Assembly (NCBI GenBank): GCA_000293845.2 | Contig: ALYF01000002.1 | Coordinates: 422,596-486,595 of the forward strand | DNA: 64,000 nucleotides | Reading direction: 5' to 3' | Source: an alpha proteobacterium IMCC14465 | Lineage (GTDB): Bacteria; Pseudomonadota; Alphaproteobacteria; RS24 | Shown here: in pieces, positions 1 to 9,138 of the stretch | Layout of the letters: every line of letters starts with the position of its first letter | How positions within the stretch are numbered: position 1 is the first letter of the stretch | Notes under the pieces: model-generated | Database searches by the model: none | Told to the model about the DNA's origin: nothing | What the model saw: only the letters and a program-made list of their open reading frames with translations | Made by a program: the position numbers and the translations under genes

Positions 1-482
1 CGGTAGAAAGCTCGCTGATCCCTCTCGCCTTCCAACAAACCTTCTTCATTCCGAAATATTATTGACGCGATACCAGTAAGTCCAGGCTTGACTGAGTAGC
101 AATACATCAAGTCCTTTTTTGGTATTCCCTCTAAATCTCTCTCCACGTGCGGCCTCGGACCTACAAGACTCATATTTCCGAGAAATACATTGAACAACTG
201 AGGCAGCTCATTCAATTTTGTTTTCCTTAAAATTTTACCAACCGGAAGGACCCTTGGGTCATCAGGAACTGTAATTGAGCCAGTTAACATACTTGGACTC
301 GCCTCTAACATAGTTGCGAATTTTAAAATCCAGAAAGGCTTCAGATTTTGTCCCAATCTCTGCTGCCTGTAAATTATTTTACCCTCGCCCGTTATCCTCA
401 ATAAAAAGCAGATGCAAATAAGCAGAGGTGACAATAGGAAAAGCGCGCTCGAAGCTAGTATTAAATCTGATAGGCGCTGCAT
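1..482 (-). CDS. Undecaprenyl-phosphate sugar phosphotransferase (WcaJ/PglC-type), 3' end outside window
   Basis: I translated this from the minus strand; the C-terminus lies beyond position 1. It begins with an N-terminal membrane helix (LILASSALFLLSPLLIC) and continues with family hallmarks: RQQRLGQN, a KF-x-TM stretch, RKTKLNELPQL and GNMSLVGPRP. Such enzymes move a phospho-sugar from a UDP-sugar to undecaprenyl phosphate at the inner membrane and so start repeat-unit assembly. The start ATG overlaps the stop of the upstream dehydratase gene (TAATG), which implies translational coupling. It is the last gene seen of the polysaccharide operon. PglC-like size (no multi-TM N-terminal domain) is inferred from the start and is secure; the substrate is not known but a 4-amino-sugar is suggested by the two preceding genes. 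Confidence 0.88.
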   Translation of the reverse strand, partial: MQRLSDLILASSALFLLSPLLICICFLLRITGEGKIIYRQQRLGQNLKPFWILKFATMLEASPSMLTGSITVPDDPRVLPVGKILRKTKLNELPQLFNVFLGNMSLVGPRPHVERDLEGIPKKDLMYCYSVKPGLTGIASIIFRNEEGLLEGERDQRAFY

Positions 483-1660
483 TACATTTTACTGTCTAAA
501 AAGACCCCTGTATCAATGTGATTAAATGAAGGGATGAAACCCTTAAATAATCCAATCAACTGTGATGCAGAAGTTTCATGGTTCTGTATAAGCGAATCCA
601 AGCTTTGAAGAAATAAATCTCTTTCTTGCCGACTAACAGTCTCTTTGTTAATTACTGCAGAGAGAGTTTTAAATCGAGCATCTCCAAATCTTTCATTGCT
701 ACTAAAAAACTCTTCAGCCGTTTTTTCTCCGGTTGTACTGCTTGCAAAAAAATGCAGAGGGATGCTATCATTCCCTAATCGGGCGAATTGCCTCGCTTCG
801 AACTCAGAATCAAATATTTGAAAATTCAGCCGTCTAAATGCTAGATAAGCCTTCACGAGTTCTGAGATGTTTTCCAATTCAACTTCCCCACCACCTCTTG
901 GGAACAGAACCTCCCCAGTCTCGCCAAATAACAATGAAATTAAGCAAATAAAGCCGGCTTCTTGTTCAGTAATAAAATATCTCCAAATATCTTTCGGCGC
1001 ACTTACGGGCTGCTTTTTCTCCACCCTTTGCTTTACGCCAGCGAATAATGATCCGTCGGAAAAAATAACATTTGCAAAGCGCGCAGAAGAAATAGGAATA
1101 CTGCTCTTATCAGAAAAAAGGCAAAGCTCCATTGCCTTTTTAGTTGCTCCCATAAAGTTTGCAGGAGCTGAAGATTTGTCGGTTGAGACACAAAAATATT
1201 TTTTTGTACAAGCGCCCAGCCCGTCCAATATAGCAAGTGAATTGAATATATTTACCTGACACATGCGCTTCATTGTAAACACGCTACTCTCGCTACGAAC
1301 ATGTTTAAGGGCTGACAAGTTTAGAACATAGTCAAAGGATCGTTCTCGCAAAAATTGAAGAAAAATAGAACTTCCGCAATCTAACGCTAAAGTTTCAAAT
1401 TTTTCTATGTCATAATCAAAAGAGCTCCTTATATCTCTTACTAGTTCGACCAACCCATTCTCACTCAAATCAACAGCCGTCAAGGATGAGACTTCAAAAC
1501 CAAAGAGGAGCTTTGCAACAGAGCGACCGATACTCCCACCCGCGCCCACAACCAGGCATCTAGACCCTTTTAGCGCTCGCCGCATCTCTCCGTTTAAATC
1601 ATTTAGATCGGGCTCAAGAAAATTTCTACTGCCCTTAAATAAATCGTCATAACTAGTCAT
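482..1660 (-). CDS. Nucleotide-sugar 4,6-dehydratase, CapD/PglF-like extended SDR (soluble)
   Basis: A 392-residue extended SDR of the Polysacc_synt_2 type. The Rossmann glycine motif GAGGSIG is at residues 39-45, SALKH near 116-120 aligns with the AAxKH of the family, and STDKS (159-163) followed by MGATKK (170-175) is the typical catalytic block with Met in place of the usual SDR Tyr, as in CapD/PglF. It lacks the N-terminal membrane domain of WbpM/CapD and has an extra roughly 110-residue C-terminal part. Expected reaction: removal of water from a UDP-HexNAc to give a 4-keto-6-deoxy sugar, the substrate of the aminotransferase encoded just upstream (4-base overlap). The exact sugar is not deducible. 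Confidence 0.8.
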   Translation of the reverse strand: MTSYDDLFKGSRNFLEPDLNDLNGEMRRALKGSRCLVVGAGGSIGRSVAKLLFGFEVSSLTAVDLSENGLVELVRDIRSSFDYDIEKFETLALDCGSSIFLQFLRERSFDYVLNLSALKHVRSESSVFTMKRMCQVNIFNSLAILDGLGACTKKYFCVSTDKSSAPANFMGATKKAMELCLFSDKSSIPISSARFANVIFSDGSLFAGVKQRVEKKQPVSAPKDIWRYFITEQEAGFICLISLLFGETGEVLFPRGGGEVELENISELVKAYLAFRRLNFQIFDSEFEARQFARLGNDSIPLHFFASSTTGEKTAEEFFSSNERFGDARFKTLSAVINKETVSRQERDLFLQSLDSLIQNHETSASQLIGLFKGFIPSFNHIDTGVFLDSKM

Positions 1661-2796
1661 GAGACAACCGTTTCCAAAAGTGCCTTAGCTATATCTTCCA
1701 CCCCGGCAATAGTAAGTCTAGGGTGCAGAGGCAGCGACAATTCTCTGTCGCAAATTTCATCACTCACTGGCGCATCACCTTTCTGAATAAACCCGCTATA
1801 TCCAGAGAAACTATGAAATGCTGGATAATGAATGCTTGTTTGGATTCCTTGAGCGCTTAACTTGTTTATCACCTTAGCTCTGTTCGCATGCTTTGGCAAA
1901 AGAACTGGCATGATATGGTGCGCGGATGAATATTTTTCTTCCTTATTAGCTAGCGTAAATGGCAAGATAATGTCTGATGCCGCTAGTAGACTTTTATATT
2001 TATTAGTTAATGTCTCGCGCTTAGCGTTTCCATCCAGAACCTTTCTCAACTGTACACGACCCAATGCAGCCTGCATTTCAGTCATTCGGTAGTTAAGCCC
2101 AACGCCGGCAACATCATAGGAAGATGCCCTGCCCAAATGCCTGTCCAAAGTAAGCGACGACATTGAATGACTCCTGAGGTTACGCAAGCGTTGAACCGAT
2201 TCACTCCTGTTTGAACAGATCATTCCTCCCTCGCCACAAGATATGTTTTTGTTTCCATAAAACGAAAAGAATGAATAATCACCTAAAGTCCCGGCGGACT
2301 TGCCGCGAACGGCTGCGCCAGGGGCGTGCGCACAATCCTCAATCAGCAAACAGTCATGAAACTCCGACTTTAAACTCTGAAAATCTCTAACGTATCCAGC
2401 AAAATGCACCAAAACAATGGCTTTCGTTTTTCTTGAAACCTTACTTCTTATGCTTTTAATGCTGACATTGAGATCGAGCAAAGACTCACTATCTGCGAAA
2501 ACTGGTGTTGCACCTAGTTGCCTGACCACGTTTGCATCAGAGACAAACGTAAGTGCAGGTAATATTACCTCATCGCCCGGCCCTATCCCGTTTTCCATCA
2601 GGATTAGATGTAAGGCAGCAGTTGCACTTGATACAGCAACGGACTCGACACTACCTCCTAAAAACTGCGTGAATTCCTCCTCAAAATGTTGAACTTCTGG
2701 ACCCATGGTAATCCATCCAGACCCTACCACTGCATTGACAGCGTCTATTTCGTCTTGTGAATAATTTAGTTCCGACAACTGATATCGCCAATCCAT
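1657..2796 (-). CDS. DegT/DnrJ/EryC1-family sugar aminotransferase
   Basis: A 379-residue PLP-dependent aminotransferase of the DegT family. Visible signs are the N-terminal GSGWITMGPEV, the EDCAHAPGA segment with the PLP-contacting Asp (154), and the Schiff-base lysine K183 in SFYGNKNISCGEGG. Members transfer an amino group to a 4-keto (or 3-keto) nucleotide sugar in the cytoplasm. Its stop overlaps the start of the dehydratase gene, so the two probably act in sequence to make a UDP-4-amino-4,6-dideoxy sugar, as PglF and PglE do for bacillosamine. That pathway match is inference from order and family. Confidence 0.85.
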   Translation of the reverse strand: MDWRYQLSELNYSQDEIDAVNAVVGSGWITMGPEVQHFEEEFTQFLGGSVESVAVSSATAALHLILMENGIGPGDEVILPALTFVSDANVVRQLGATPVFADSESLLDLNVSIKSIRSKVSRKTKAIVLVHFAGYVRDFQSLKSEFHDCLLIEDCAHAPGAAVRGKSAGTLGDYSFFSFYGNKNISCGEGGMICSNRSESVQRLRNLRSHSMSSLTLDRHLGRASSYDVAGVGLNYRMTEMQAALGRVQLRKVLDGNAKRETLTNKYKSLLAASDIILPFTLANKEEKYSSAHHIMPVLLPKHANRAKVINKLSAQGIQTSIHYPAFHSFSGYSGFIQKGDAPVSDEICDRELSLPLHPRLTIAGVEDIAKALLETVVS

Positions 2797-2811
2797 AACC
2801 TCAACCCCTCC

Positions 2812-3906
2812 CTAAAATCCAATCCTAATTAATTCAGCGGGGTTGTTCTGTTCGGGTAGGTAATCCCCATGGACATCTACAATTACATCCCCTCTGTGAT
2901 AAGCCTGTCTAGCAGAAGCCTGACTAACGGTCATCCCAAAATCTTTCCTAAGAATATCTGCGATTGCTAAATATGGAGAATTCCTGAGATCTTCAACACC
3001 ACTTTTAAATGAGAAGGAGGTAAATATAACGCGCTCGGGAGAGTGCTCCATAATTTTTTCCGCCCAATATTTTATAAAAGTATCATTGAAAAACTTTACC
3101 TGCGCTAGCATCTCCGAACCAATGAGTGCTTTTTCTTGAGCCGCAAGTATTTCTGTCTCCTTAGGTAAACAGTATCCGCCGTAAGGTGCACCAGGTTTTA
3201 AATAAGCTTCGCTTATGTTCAATGTATCCAACAAAAATAAATCCGATACTTCCTTAGGGTCAGCATTAAGCTTTTCACAAAGTGTGGCCAGCATGTTTGC
3301 AAATGAAACTTTTGTAGCTCGCCAAGCATTATTTGCCACCTTCAATACAGACAAACTCTCAGGGGTGTAAGTCGAATAATCTTCTAAATGATTTTCTTCA
3401 AAATTTGCGCCCTCAACTATTATTCCTACATAATCCGGTTCATTAACCAGATCCTTGAGCGCCAGACCTTCACGAAGGAACTCAGGCTTAAAGGCTAGAC
3501 ACTGGAAATTTCCTATTTCATTACCTCTCAATTGACTAATAATCTCTGGAGAGATCGTAGATCTAATCAGGATAAGGGATTCTGGAAGGTTGACTTTGCA
3601 ATCGTCAATAGCGTCCATTAAATTTATAGTATCATATACTTCGCCTTTAATCGACACGTCCACGCATATATGAATTTCTACAAAACCGTCAAAACCCAAA
3701 CTATTGAGGTCTTGCGATATGTTTTTCATCTGAGGCTCACTTAAAGAAATACCCGGCTCTCGAGATTCTATTAAACCCTTCCTAAGGGCCTCTACCTTTT
3801 CTAGATTTTTGTCTATTGCAAAGACATTTTTAGCACCCTTTTTTAAACCTAAATGGTGATAAAGAGGTAACCCCACATGTCCTAAACCAACAACCAAATA
3901 ACGCAA
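2812..3906 (-). CDS. UDP-glucose/GDP-mannose dehydrogenase-family protein
   Basis: A 364-residue nucleotide-sugar dehydrogenase. The N-terminal NAD fold opens with VVGLGHVGLP; FLREG (144-148), NNAWRATK with K199, and GGYCLPKE with the catalytic Cys246 follow. The start is TTG: it puts the Rossmann strand at residue 1 and has GGAG about ten bases upstream. Oddly, the Asp that follows Cys-x-Pro-Lys in most UDP-glucose dehydrogenases is Glu (250). It would oxidise the C6 hydroxyl of a nucleotide sugar to a uronic acid, giving an acidic residue for the polysaccharide. It is clearly distinct from the ugd gene near 13 kb, so a different hexose or HexNAc substrate is likely but unproven. Confidence 0.75.
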   Translation of the reverse strand: MRYLVVGLGHVGLPLYHHLGLKKGAKNVFAIDKNLEKVEALRKGLIESREPGISLSEPQMKNISQDLNSLGFDGFVEIHICVDVSIKGEVYDTINLMDAIDDCKVNLPESLILIRSTISPEIISQLRGNEIGNFQCLAFKPEFLREGLALKDLVNEPDYVGIIVEGANFEENHLEDYSTYTPESLSVLKVANNAWRATKVSFANMLATLCEKLNADPKEVSDLFLLDTLNISEAYLKPGAPYGGYCLPKETEILAAQEKALIGSEMLAQVKFFNDTFIKYWAEKIMEHSPERVIFTSFSFKSGVEDLRNSPYLAIADILRKDFGMTVSQASARQAYHRGDVIVDVHGDYLPEQNNPAELIRIGF

Positions 3907-3979
3907 TTAATTTCTCCAACTAAAAAGTAGTGTTTATTCCTAAAAGGATTGATCCAAAGCGGTTATTAAGCACTTTAAA

Positions 3980-4726
3980 TTATTGCCCACGATGCTTCAA
4001 AGTATTCTGAATAGACCAAATGGCCCACATAGACTTCCGGAGCGCATAACCCAACGTCACGTCTAATTTTGTTGCCTCGTCACCATGCAACCATCCCACT
4101 GGGAAGCTATATTTAAAATGCTCCATAAATTTACCGAAAATCTTTGTTGAGTGCATCTGTGCGGCACTGTCATACATATTGTAAATAGACAACGCTTTTT
4201 TGCTTGGGGTCCCCTCTGTCTTATTGGAGTGGCCTATCACGGAGTATTTCATACCTAGCAACTCGCAAATTTGATACCACTCTTGCTCCAATTTTTCTAT
4301 TGAATATATGAAATCGTATCTCTCCCTGCAAATATAAATGGGAGAAAAGTAAACCCAGCGTACATTTTGGATAAAATAGGTTGAGAACGATTGCGCCTCG
4401 CGGATCATCCTTCTTCTGATTAACTGCCCGGCCCCTCTGGCTTTTCGAATTCGATCGGAATTAGGGACCCCTTGATACAAACCAACATGATTAGAGAGTA
4501 GCTTATGGTAAACCGACACTCTCTCCGTTAACGGATTCCTTACCCCTCCTATGATAAAGTAGTTTTTATAGAGGTCAGGGTAAAAAACCCTCAACTCGTC
4601 CAGGTAGCTATGTTTACTAAGTATCGACTCCCCACCATACTCTTTTACAAGAAGTTCTCCGAGGTCTGTTGAAGCCGTGTGGGGAACTTGGACCAGTATG
4701 AGTCTATGATCATGACATACTATCAT
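3980..4726 (-). CDS. Carbohydrate sulfotransferase (sulfotransferase family 2-like)
   Basis: A 248-residue protein with the two PAPS-binding elements of carbohydrate sulfotransferases: VQVPHTAST (residues 12-20) matches the 5'-phosphosulfate loop, and GGVRNPLTERVSVYHK (60-75, with R63, N64 and S71) matches the 3'-phosphate-binding block. No signal peptide or membrane helix is evident, so it should sulfate lipid-linked or nucleotide-linked sugars in the cytoplasm. It overlaps the flippase gene by 17 bases, consistent with sulfation before export. The acceptor sugar cannot be read from sequence. Confidence 0.7.
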   Translation of the reverse strand: MIVCHDHRLILVQVPHTASTDLGELLVKEYGGESILSKHSYLDELRVFYPDLYKNYFIIGGVRNPLTERVSVYHKLLSNHVGLYQGVPNSDRIRKARGAGQLIRRRMIREAQSFSTYFIQNVRWVYFSPIYICRERYDFIYSIEKLEQEWYQICELLGMKYSVIGHSNKTEGTPSKKALSIYNMYDSAAQMHSTKIFGKFMEHFKYSFPVGWLHGDEATKLDVTLGYALRKSMWAIWSIQNTLKHRGQ

Positions 4727-6176
4727 TAGCAGCTCCGTTGAAAAGAAGAAGAAACCGTGGTTTTGCCGTCAAAAGCCAGACAAACGCCAGTGCAGCATTG
4801 AATGCAACAATTAAACTTATCTCTGCAGCGCCCTCCGTAACAAACGCTATGAAATAATTCAAAAACAATAGCAATACAGCTAGAATCAAGAGCTTTTGCA
4901 GCTGGCTTCTTGATGCCTGGAGATAAATAATTCTTCTCAACAAAAACAAGGAAACTAAGCCATAAATAGCGACACTTATCATCAATGACCACAATACGGC
5001 CTGTTGGTGGGAAAACAGCAAAACGAGACAGAAATAACAACCTATCTGCAAAATGCATGCCGCTAAAGCGTTATAAGTGTTCAGCGGTTGGAAAAAGATT
5101 CCATCCAGAAATCCTCTAACCATCACGTAAACACAATGAAGGATGATAAATGGACCTGAAATTTTTAAAAAACTAGCTGAGTCAGCGTATCCTTCTCCAA
5201 AAAGCAGAGCTGTTATTTCGCTCGACCAGAAAAATAAGCACACTGTAACAGGGAGAGAAAAGAAAAATAATGATTCAATCGCACAGTTTGCAAAAAAACT
5301 CAGCGCCCTAAATCTCTTTTTTTTTCTTTGAAGAGAAGAATGAAAAACTATCGTCGGGCTCGCAGCCACAGCAAGCGCTTCAGTTGCTCTAAAAAAAAAT
5401 ATCACAATCGCGCAAATCGCAGCTGTTTCATAATCAGCGTTAAGAGAACAAATAATAAATGGAAAACCAAAAATAAACGACTTAAGAAACCCGGCTGGCG
5501 TCCTGAGCAATCCGAAAGCAAAATATTCCTTGAGTAAATATGCACGCACTGGAGGTTCAAATTGCATTTTTAACTTGAAAACTATATATATTATAAAAAG
5601 GATCGCCGTGGAAAACATATAGGAAAATCCGAGCAACAAAATAGCTTCCTGCCAATTTTCTGTCATCCAAAGATTAACTAAACATATTGATATGACCGTA
5701 ATGTTGAATGGCCCCTTGATTAAGTTAGTCAACCATATCCAGCCCATCCCTCTGAACGTGCCCTCTAAAACCCTTGTGCTGCTAATGCCTATGATTAGCG
5801 GTAGGGCAGTCATTGCATTGCGCAGCAAATCATCAGGCTGCACTTCAAAAAATAGAAAAAGTGAATAAACACCAAACAACAGCGTACCGAACAATATTAC
5901 AACCACGAAGTAAATATTAATACCAGCAACAGCGAGACTCTTTTTAGACACTGCGCCTGCCATTAACTTCGGCAGCGCGATTGCCAAACTGAATGCCGCT
6001 ACAGGGGAAAGAAGAACACCCATACTGCGAACTGCCTGAAATTTTCCAAATTCCTCAAGGCTTAGAAACCGGGCCGCCAGAAAGTAAAATGCCACTAGGG
6101 ACACAGTTGTAGCCAAAGAGGCCGCTATTGTTAGCAACAGATCGAGCTGCAGCCCTGATAAATTTATACGCTTCAT
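4710..6176 (-). CDS. Wzx-type oligosaccharide flippase (MOP superfamily)
   Basis: A polytopic membrane protein of about 488 residues with a dozen or more hydrophobic helices and the N-terminal pattern of O-antigen/teichoic-acid flippases (LARFLSLEEFGKFQ followed by regularly spaced helices). It should move the lipid-linked repeat unit across the inner membrane for Wzy polymerisation. I prefer the ATG at 6176 (MKRINLSG); an in-frame TTG at 6197, directly after the upstream stop, is also possible and would add seven residues. Neither has a strong Shine-Dalgarno sequence. Base composition is AT-rich, like its neighbours. Confidence 0.82.
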   Translation of the reverse strand: MKRINLSGLQLDLLLTIAASLATTVSLVAFYFLAARFLSLEEFGKFQAVRSMGVLLSPVAAFSLAIALPKLMAGAVSKKSLAVAGINIYFVVVILFGTLLFGVYSLFLFFEVQPDDLLRNAMTALPLIIGISSTRVLEGTFRGMGWIWLTNLIKGPFNITVISICLVNLWMTENWQEAILLLGFSYMFSTAILFIIYIVFKLKMQFEPPVRAYLLKEYFAFGLLRTPAGFLKSFIFGFPFIICSLNADYETAAICAIVIFFFRATEALAVAASPTIVFHSSLQRKKKRFRALSFFANCAIESLFFFSLPVTVCLFFWSSEITALLFGEGYADSASFLKISGPFIILHCVYVMVRGFLDGIFFQPLNTYNALAACILQIGCYFCLVLLFSHQQAVLWSLMISVAIYGLVSLFLLRRIIYLQASRSQLQKLLILAVLLLFLNYFIAFVTEGAAEISLIVAFNAALAFVWLLTAKPRFLLLFNGAANDSMS

Positions 6177-6197
6177 ATTAACGAAATATTTACGCAA

Positions 6198-6728
6198 TTA
6201 TCCAATATTTTGGAGATCTATCGGCTCCACCACAGCGGAAGGAGACCGAACTAAAGAGTTATGGTCGACATTTTTTGGTGAAACTACATTCGCCGCAATA
6301 ACTGAGCCACTTCTAATTATAGTGCCAGCAAGCACGACGGACGAATGCGCTAGCCAAACATTATCCTCGATGAGAACAGGCGAGTTTTTATATCCTTGAG
6401 CTTTCATCACTAAGGTGGGGTTTCGAAATTTGTGGTTTTGTGTTGATATATAGACGTTCTCTGCAATCATTACATTTGAGCCTATTTTAACCTTCCCACC
6501 ATTGCCAACAAGTATTGAACCTTCGCCAATATAAACGTTATCGCCGATCTCAATATTCCTTATCCCCTTTACTAGTACAGACGGTCGAATCGTTACGTTT
6601 TTGCCGATTTTTGCCCCAAGGATTCTTAGAAAAATTATTCGCGAAAACTTTAAAATGGTTGAGTATCTTATAAACCTAACAACAAGAAGCAGGAGGGAAA
6701 ATATGTATCCAAAAAGCATTGAAATCAC
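6198..6728 (-). CDS. Left-handed beta-helix acetyltransferase (hexapeptide repeat)
   Basis: A 176-residue protein with an N-terminal hydrophobic stretch and then hexapeptide repeats from about residue 38 (IGKNVTIRPSV, IGDNVYIGEGS, IGSNVMIAENV, IEDNVWLAHSSV). STQNHKF carries the likely catalytic His99, as in the CysE/LacA/NodL and WcaF groups. It probably O- or N-acetylates a polysaccharide sugar. The start is GTG: AGAGGGA lies about six bases upstream of it, a better placement than for the ATG three codons later. It sits between a glycosyltransferase and the flippase. Confidence 0.8.
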   Translation of the reverse strand: MISMLFGYIFSLLLLVVRFIRYSTILKFSRIIFLRILGAKIGKNVTIRPSVLVKGIRNIEIGDNVYIGEGSILVGNGGKVKIGSNVMIAENVYISTQNHKFRNPTLVMKAQGYKNSPVLIEDNVWLAHSSVVLAGTIIRSGSVIAANVVSPKNVDHNSLVRSPSAVVEPIDLQNIG

Positions 6729-6729
6729 T

Positions 6730-7830
6730 TTATTCCCTCTGCTTTCTATCTCGATTCCTAGCTACTTTACTGCCCGAGAAAATTGAAAATAAGTTCAAAT
6801 ACTGTCGGGCTACCTCACTCAAACCAATTGATCTGCGAGGGGCAAATACACCCTCCAAAACTGCAGCATAAAGCCTCCCAGGGTCACGCAATAGGGCCTC
6901 AAAACTGTAGGATGACGAATAATCGTAATCATTAGCGAAACCCTCAGCATAATTTTCATTCGAAAAGAAAACTGCCTTTTTGTGGGCTGCAGCTAAAGTT
7001 GCAACACCAGAATTTGTTACTTCGTAATTTATTAGTAAAGCGAAGGACTTTGCAATTAGATAATTAATTTCTTCGTCGGTAAGAAAACGAAGCAATAGAT
7101 AAACGTAATCATCACTATTTTGCATCAAACTATCTATTAGACTTGGGTCATTGCACTTGCCCGCTACAATTAATTTCCGATTAAGAACTCTCAAAACGGG
7201 CTTGATACTCTCAATGGTTTCAAGAATATTTTTTTCAGCAGTAATTCGTCCAACGATCAAGAAATATCCATTTTCTTCCAAAGGCAAATCTTGAGGCCTA
7301 GCTTCACCTTCAGCAAACAGCTCTTCTTGAATACCTAGAGGAATCATCGAGCAGGATTGTGGTTTGAGAAAAAGTTTTTGCTCTCTGAATTTTTCTTCAA
7401 GAGTTCGTTGTGATTCTGAGGACGGAAAAATAAAATGATTCACTTGTTTAAATAGCATCCGATAGTAGAGATCTTCAGTCTTAACCCCACATTCATGCTT
7501 AAACTTAATATGCGGATTATGCACTGTCCAAATAATTTTAGTTTTCCGCAATTTACAAAATTCGAATAACAGCCCTAATAAAAGCACTTTAATCAAGGGA
7601 CGAAACCCACTCGACGCGAAAACTCTATCAGGCCAATGTACGTGTATAATGTCGTACTTGTTTAGCAGTAACCTTAGAATCGAGAATTCAAAAACTCTTA
7701 TCTCTGCTTGACGGTCACTTTCTATATATTCATAGATAATTGAGAATCTTCGATTACTTAAACCAAACTTGGGCTTCGCTAGAACCTTTACTTTTGAATG
7801 ATCAATGATGAAGGTTTTCTTTAAAGCCAT
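6730..7830 (-). CDS. Glycosyltransferase, GT4-like (group 1)
   Basis: A 366-residue GT-B-fold enzyme. The N-terminal half carries IIHVHWPDR, common in a branch of polysaccharide glycosyltransferases, and TVHNPHIKFKH. The C-terminal half has FLIVGRITAEKNI, the nucleotide-sugar-binding signature, and TNSGVATLAAA where the usual acidic EGxP motif is weak. It would add one sugar to the lipid-linked repeat unit on the cytoplasmic face. Donor and acceptor are unknown. The gene is preceded by the polymerase gene and followed after one base by the acetyltransferase gene. Confidence 0.78.
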   Translation of the reverse strand: MALKKTFIIDHSKVKVLAKPKFGLSNRRFSIIYEYIESDRQAEIRVFEFSILRLLLNKYDIIHVHWPDRVFASSGFRPLIKVLLLGLLFEFCKLRKTKIIWTVHNPHIKFKHECGVKTEDLYYRMLFKQVNHFIFPSSESQRTLEEKFREQKLFLKPQSCSMIPLGIQEELFAEGEARPQDLPLEENGYFLIVGRITAEKNILETIESIKPVLRVLNRKLIVAGKCNDPSLIDSLMQNSDDYVYLLLRFLTDEEINYLIAKSFALLINYEVTNSGVATLAAAHKKAVFFSNENYAEGFANDYDYSSSYSFEALLRDPGRLYAAVLEGVFAPRRSIGLSEVARQYLNLFSIFSGSKVARNRDRKQRE

Positions 7831-7855
7831 AAACTTACTTCGATAAGTCAGAGTT

Positions 7856-9100
7856 TTATCTCCTACTTCTTGAAAGCACTATGGATAGGAACATAAGCAA
7901 TAGAAAACCATGAGTCCCCATCGCGATCACCAAATCAGAGTTAATAAATATGTTAAGTATGAGCGGGGCTGCAGCTGCTGTAATAAGAGCTCTGTTGTTT
8001 TTATCAGCTAGACTGTCAAAAAAGGCGCAAACTAGCATCAATAAGATTGAATATAGGATAATCCCCACCAAACCAGCGTGCATATAGCCGGACGCCATGA
8101 ACCCAGAGTTTACGTTTTTATAATTTCCTACATATTCGCCAATAACCTGTCCAGGAGATAAATTCATATATGGATATTCAAGAATTGACGAGAAAATGGT
8201 GTTACTCCAGTAGAGGTAACCGTATTGTGAAAAGTAATTTATATAATGCGTAAAATTTAATGCCGCCGCAAATATGCTCCTACGAACTAAAAAACTCGAA
8301 GCTAAGTCAAAATTAATTAAGAAAAATGCACCAAAACTGAACGTCAAAAATAGAAGAGTTGTCATTAAGAGTCTTATGAAGCCAGCGTTTTGCATAGATA
8401 GAAAAAGGTAAATTCCGATACTAAGGAAGGGAAAAAGCAATGAAGTTTTCTGATTCGCCACACCAAAAGCCAAAAAAGTTAGAAGCAGAGCCAAAGAGAA
8501 AATTATATATTTTTTTTTGTGCAGTGAATAAACCGCCATTATTGGCAGCAATACCTTCCCGACCCAGTTTCCTATATAAGCAAATATCCCTGCTTGAACA
8601 TTTTCTTTTTGCGTCGCCCTAAAATCATAGACTTGATACAGATTCAAATTAAACTCTGAAAATCCGCTTCTACTCAAAACGAATACGAAATAAGCCGTTA
8701 TGAAAGCAAAGAGAACCGAGAGGACCATTGGGTTCTGTTGCTTAATTAACGGAATACGAAATTTTAATTTATTAGTATTAACTAGGATCAAAAGACAGAC
8801 GAAGGGAACCAATATATGATGCAGATATCCTCCGCCCAACGCTCCGACAGTTTGATAAGGAAGTAGAACGAAAAGAACGAATAATGAAGTAAAGAAATGG
8901 GATGGGCGCTCATAATTTGGTGCCAAAGCCAGCAGCGCCACAAACGGGAGTAGTACATAACTGAAAACGATCTTCCAATAACTCAGTTCTAGGGTATAGC
9001 CTAAATAGGACCAATTTCCCGTTAAATATATTATAAAAATTAGGTCGTAGAATGCCCTAAGCAAAAATACCAACAGTATGGCTTTCAAAGCCGGCAACAT
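7856..9100 (-). CDS. Wzy-like polysaccharide polymerase / O-antigen ligase-like membrane protein
   Basis: A protein of roughly 414 residues with about ten to twelve hydrophobic helices and a large hydrophilic loop between residues 270 and 340, the usual shape of Wzy polymerases. There is no sequence motif that names it; the call rests on topology and on its place among flippase, glycosyltransferase and Wzz genes, in a locus with no other polymerase candidate. I use the ATG at 9100 (MLPALKAILL); an in-frame TTG at 9130 close behind the upstream stop is possible. Confidence 0.65.
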   Translation of the reverse strand: MLPALKAILLVFLLRAFYDLIFIIYLTGNWSYLGYTLELSYWKIVFSYVLLPFVALLALAPNYERPSHFFTSLFVLFVLLPYQTVGALGGGYLHHILVPFVCLLILVNTNKLKFRIPLIKQQNPMVLSVLFAFITAYFVFVLSRSGFSEFNLNLYQVYDFRATQKENVQAGIFAYIGNWVGKVLLPIMAVYSLHKKKYIIFSLALLLTFLAFGVANQKTSLLFPFLSIGIYLFLSMQNAGFIRLLMTTLLFLTFSFGAFFLINFDLASSFLVRRSIFAAALNFTHYINYFSQYGYLYWSNTIFSSILEYPYMNLSPGQVIGEYVGNYKNVNSGFMASGYMHAGLVGIILYSILLMLVCAFFDSLADKNNRALITAAAAPLILNIFINSDLVIAMGTHGFLLLMFLSIVLSRSRR

Positions 9101-9138
9101 TTTTGGTGCTTTTCTAACGTGGGGCAGCAATCTCGAGC

